A stretch of 5,721 nucleotides of DNA from an uncultured Oscillospiraceae bacterium (lineage in GTDB: Bacteria > Bacillota_A > Clostridia > Oscillospirales > Acutalibacteraceae): positions 1 through 5,721 of the forward strand of contig CAJUNS010000040.1 in assembly GCA_910587995.1 (NCBI GenBank), given 5' to 3'. The first letter of the stretch is position 1. The number at the start of each line of letters is the position of its first letter. Shown piece by piece: positions 5,112 to 5,721 of the stretch. The position numbers and the translations under genes were made by a program. The notes beneath the pieces were generated by a model. The model worked only from the letters and a program-made list of their open reading frames with translations. It was not told where the DNA came from and made no database searches.

Positions 5112-5721
5112 GTGGAAAAGAAAAGAAGGGTACGGCTGACGATCAACGGGGTGGTCTGCGGGGTGATCACTGCCGAGAGCGGCGAATATATGCAGGCCCT
5201 GGCCGACGAGGTGGGCGGGCTTATGACCGAAGTGCAGGGGGCCTCCCCGCTGATTACCCGGGAGTCCGCCGCCCTGACCGCCGCTTTGAGCCTATGCGAC
5301 GACTTCCACAAAAGCGCGGACCGGGCCCAGCATCTCCAAGAGCGGGTGGACGAGCTGGAAGTGGAGGCGGAGCTGTGGCAGGAGGAAAAGGCGGAGCTGC
5401 TGAAAAACGCCCTGGACGCCCAGAAGGACGCCCAGCTGGCGGAAAAAGCCGCCCGCCTAGAGGCGGAAAACACCGTGCTGGAAGAGGCGGTTCAGCGGCT
5501 GAAAGGTGCCGACGCCCGCGCCCAGGCTTTGGAAGACGAAAACACCGCTCTGCGGGAGGCTGCCCAGCGCCAGCCCGTGGGCAACCCGGAGCGGGAGGCC
5601 CAGCTGGCCCAGGAAAACACCAGCCTCAAGGAGCGCCTGCGCCAGGTAGTGGAATTTACCAAGCAGAACCAGGAGGCTCTTCAATCGGCGGAAGAGCAAG
5701 CCGCTGAGGTCCAGGCTCTCC
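5112..5721 (+). CDS. zapA: ZapA-family cell division protein with coiled-coil extension (3' end missing)
   Basis: The 203 codons visible run off the right edge without a stop. Residues 3-80 look like ZapA, a small protein that binds and bundles FtsZ filaments at the division ring. There is a basic beta strand KKRRVRLTINGVVCGVI (3-19), then AESGEYMQALADEVGGLM (21-38), then a SPLITRESAALTAALSLCDDF helix (45-65). From about residue 70 the chain is a highly charged Glu/Ala/Leu/Gln coiled coil to at least 203, with a short Pro/Gly break at QPVGNP (154-159). A motif ENT-x-L recurs at 119, 143 and 168, about 24 residues apart. Typical ZapA proteins are roughly 85-130 residues, so this one is extended. 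No signal peptide or membrane segment is seen. The GTG start is supported by AAAGGA ten nt upstream and by a promoter at 5046-5074. ZapA identity rests on fold-like pattern recognition; a generic coiled-coil protein with a ZapA-like head is the alternative. Confidence 0.78.
   Translation, partial: MEKKRRVRLTINGVVCGVITAESGEYMQALADEVGGLMTEVQGASPLITRESAALTAALSLCDDFHKSADRAQHLQERVDELEVEAELWQEEKAELLKNALDAQKDAQLAEKAARLEAENTVLEEAVQRLKGADARAQALEDENTALREAAQRQPVGNPEREAQLAQENTSLKERLRQVVEFTKQNQEALQSAEEQAAEVQAL

Noticed and set aside
5066..5473. Minus-strand Ser-rich frame opposite the ZapA-like gene
   Set aside because: Low-complexity Ser/Ala translation typical of antisense to Glu/Ala-rich coiled-coil coding sequence.
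4862..5707. Plus-strand 281-codon frame overlapping the ZapA-like gene
   Set aside because: There is no ribosome binding site at 4862. After about 5110 the translation becomes a Gly/Pro/Arg-rich out-of-frame shadow of the ZapA-like gene, which has a proper promoter, a Shine-Dalgarno and a coherent coiled coil.

Overview
The window looks like chromosomal DNA from a GC-rich member of the Clostridia, most likely the Oscillospiraceae (Flavonifractor/Oscillibacter-like). This placement is inferred from the gene content, the strong G/C preference at third codon positions, Bacillota-type ribosome binding sites (GGAGG, AAGGAG) with TTG and GTG starts, and a ZapA-type protein with a long coiled coil. 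It was not confirmed by any database search.

Layout from left to right: (a) 1-62 holds a very strong, symmetric intrinsic terminator. (b) 92-168, minus strand, is a tRNA-Arg(ACG) with an encoded CCA end and its own consensus promoter at 185-213. (c) 210-2114, minus, is a cytoplasmic GH13 alpha-amylase/neopullulanase-like enzyme. Its open frame continues up to 2261, but the evidence favours a TTG start near 2114. (d) 2115-2342 is a non-coding stretch rich in short palindromes. (e) 2343-4781, minus, is glycogen/maltodextrin phosphorylase (glgP). (f) 4782-5111 is a divergent intergenic region with a candidate promoter facing each way. (g) 5112 to the right edge, plus, is the 5' part of a ZapA-family cell-division gene that continues outside the window.

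The two enzymes form a plausible glycogen/maltodextrin breakdown unit. The phosphorylase releases glucose-1-phosphate from the chain ends and the GH13 enzyme hydrolyses internal or limit-dextrin linkages. Both appear to be intracellular, and no U-tailed terminator separates them, so readthrough transcription is likely. The tRNA gene lies immediately downstream on the same strand, and its -35 hexamer contains the amylase stop codon. The ZapA-like gene belongs to the neighbouring divergent unit.

I see no mobile element, CRISPR array, toxin or defence gene, and no convincing sign of an undescribed system. The more unusual points are the dense promoter/stop overlap at the tRNA, the overlapping hairpins at the terminator, the palindromic glgP-amylase spacer that creates a false N-terminal extension, and the extended coiled coil of the ZapA-like protein.
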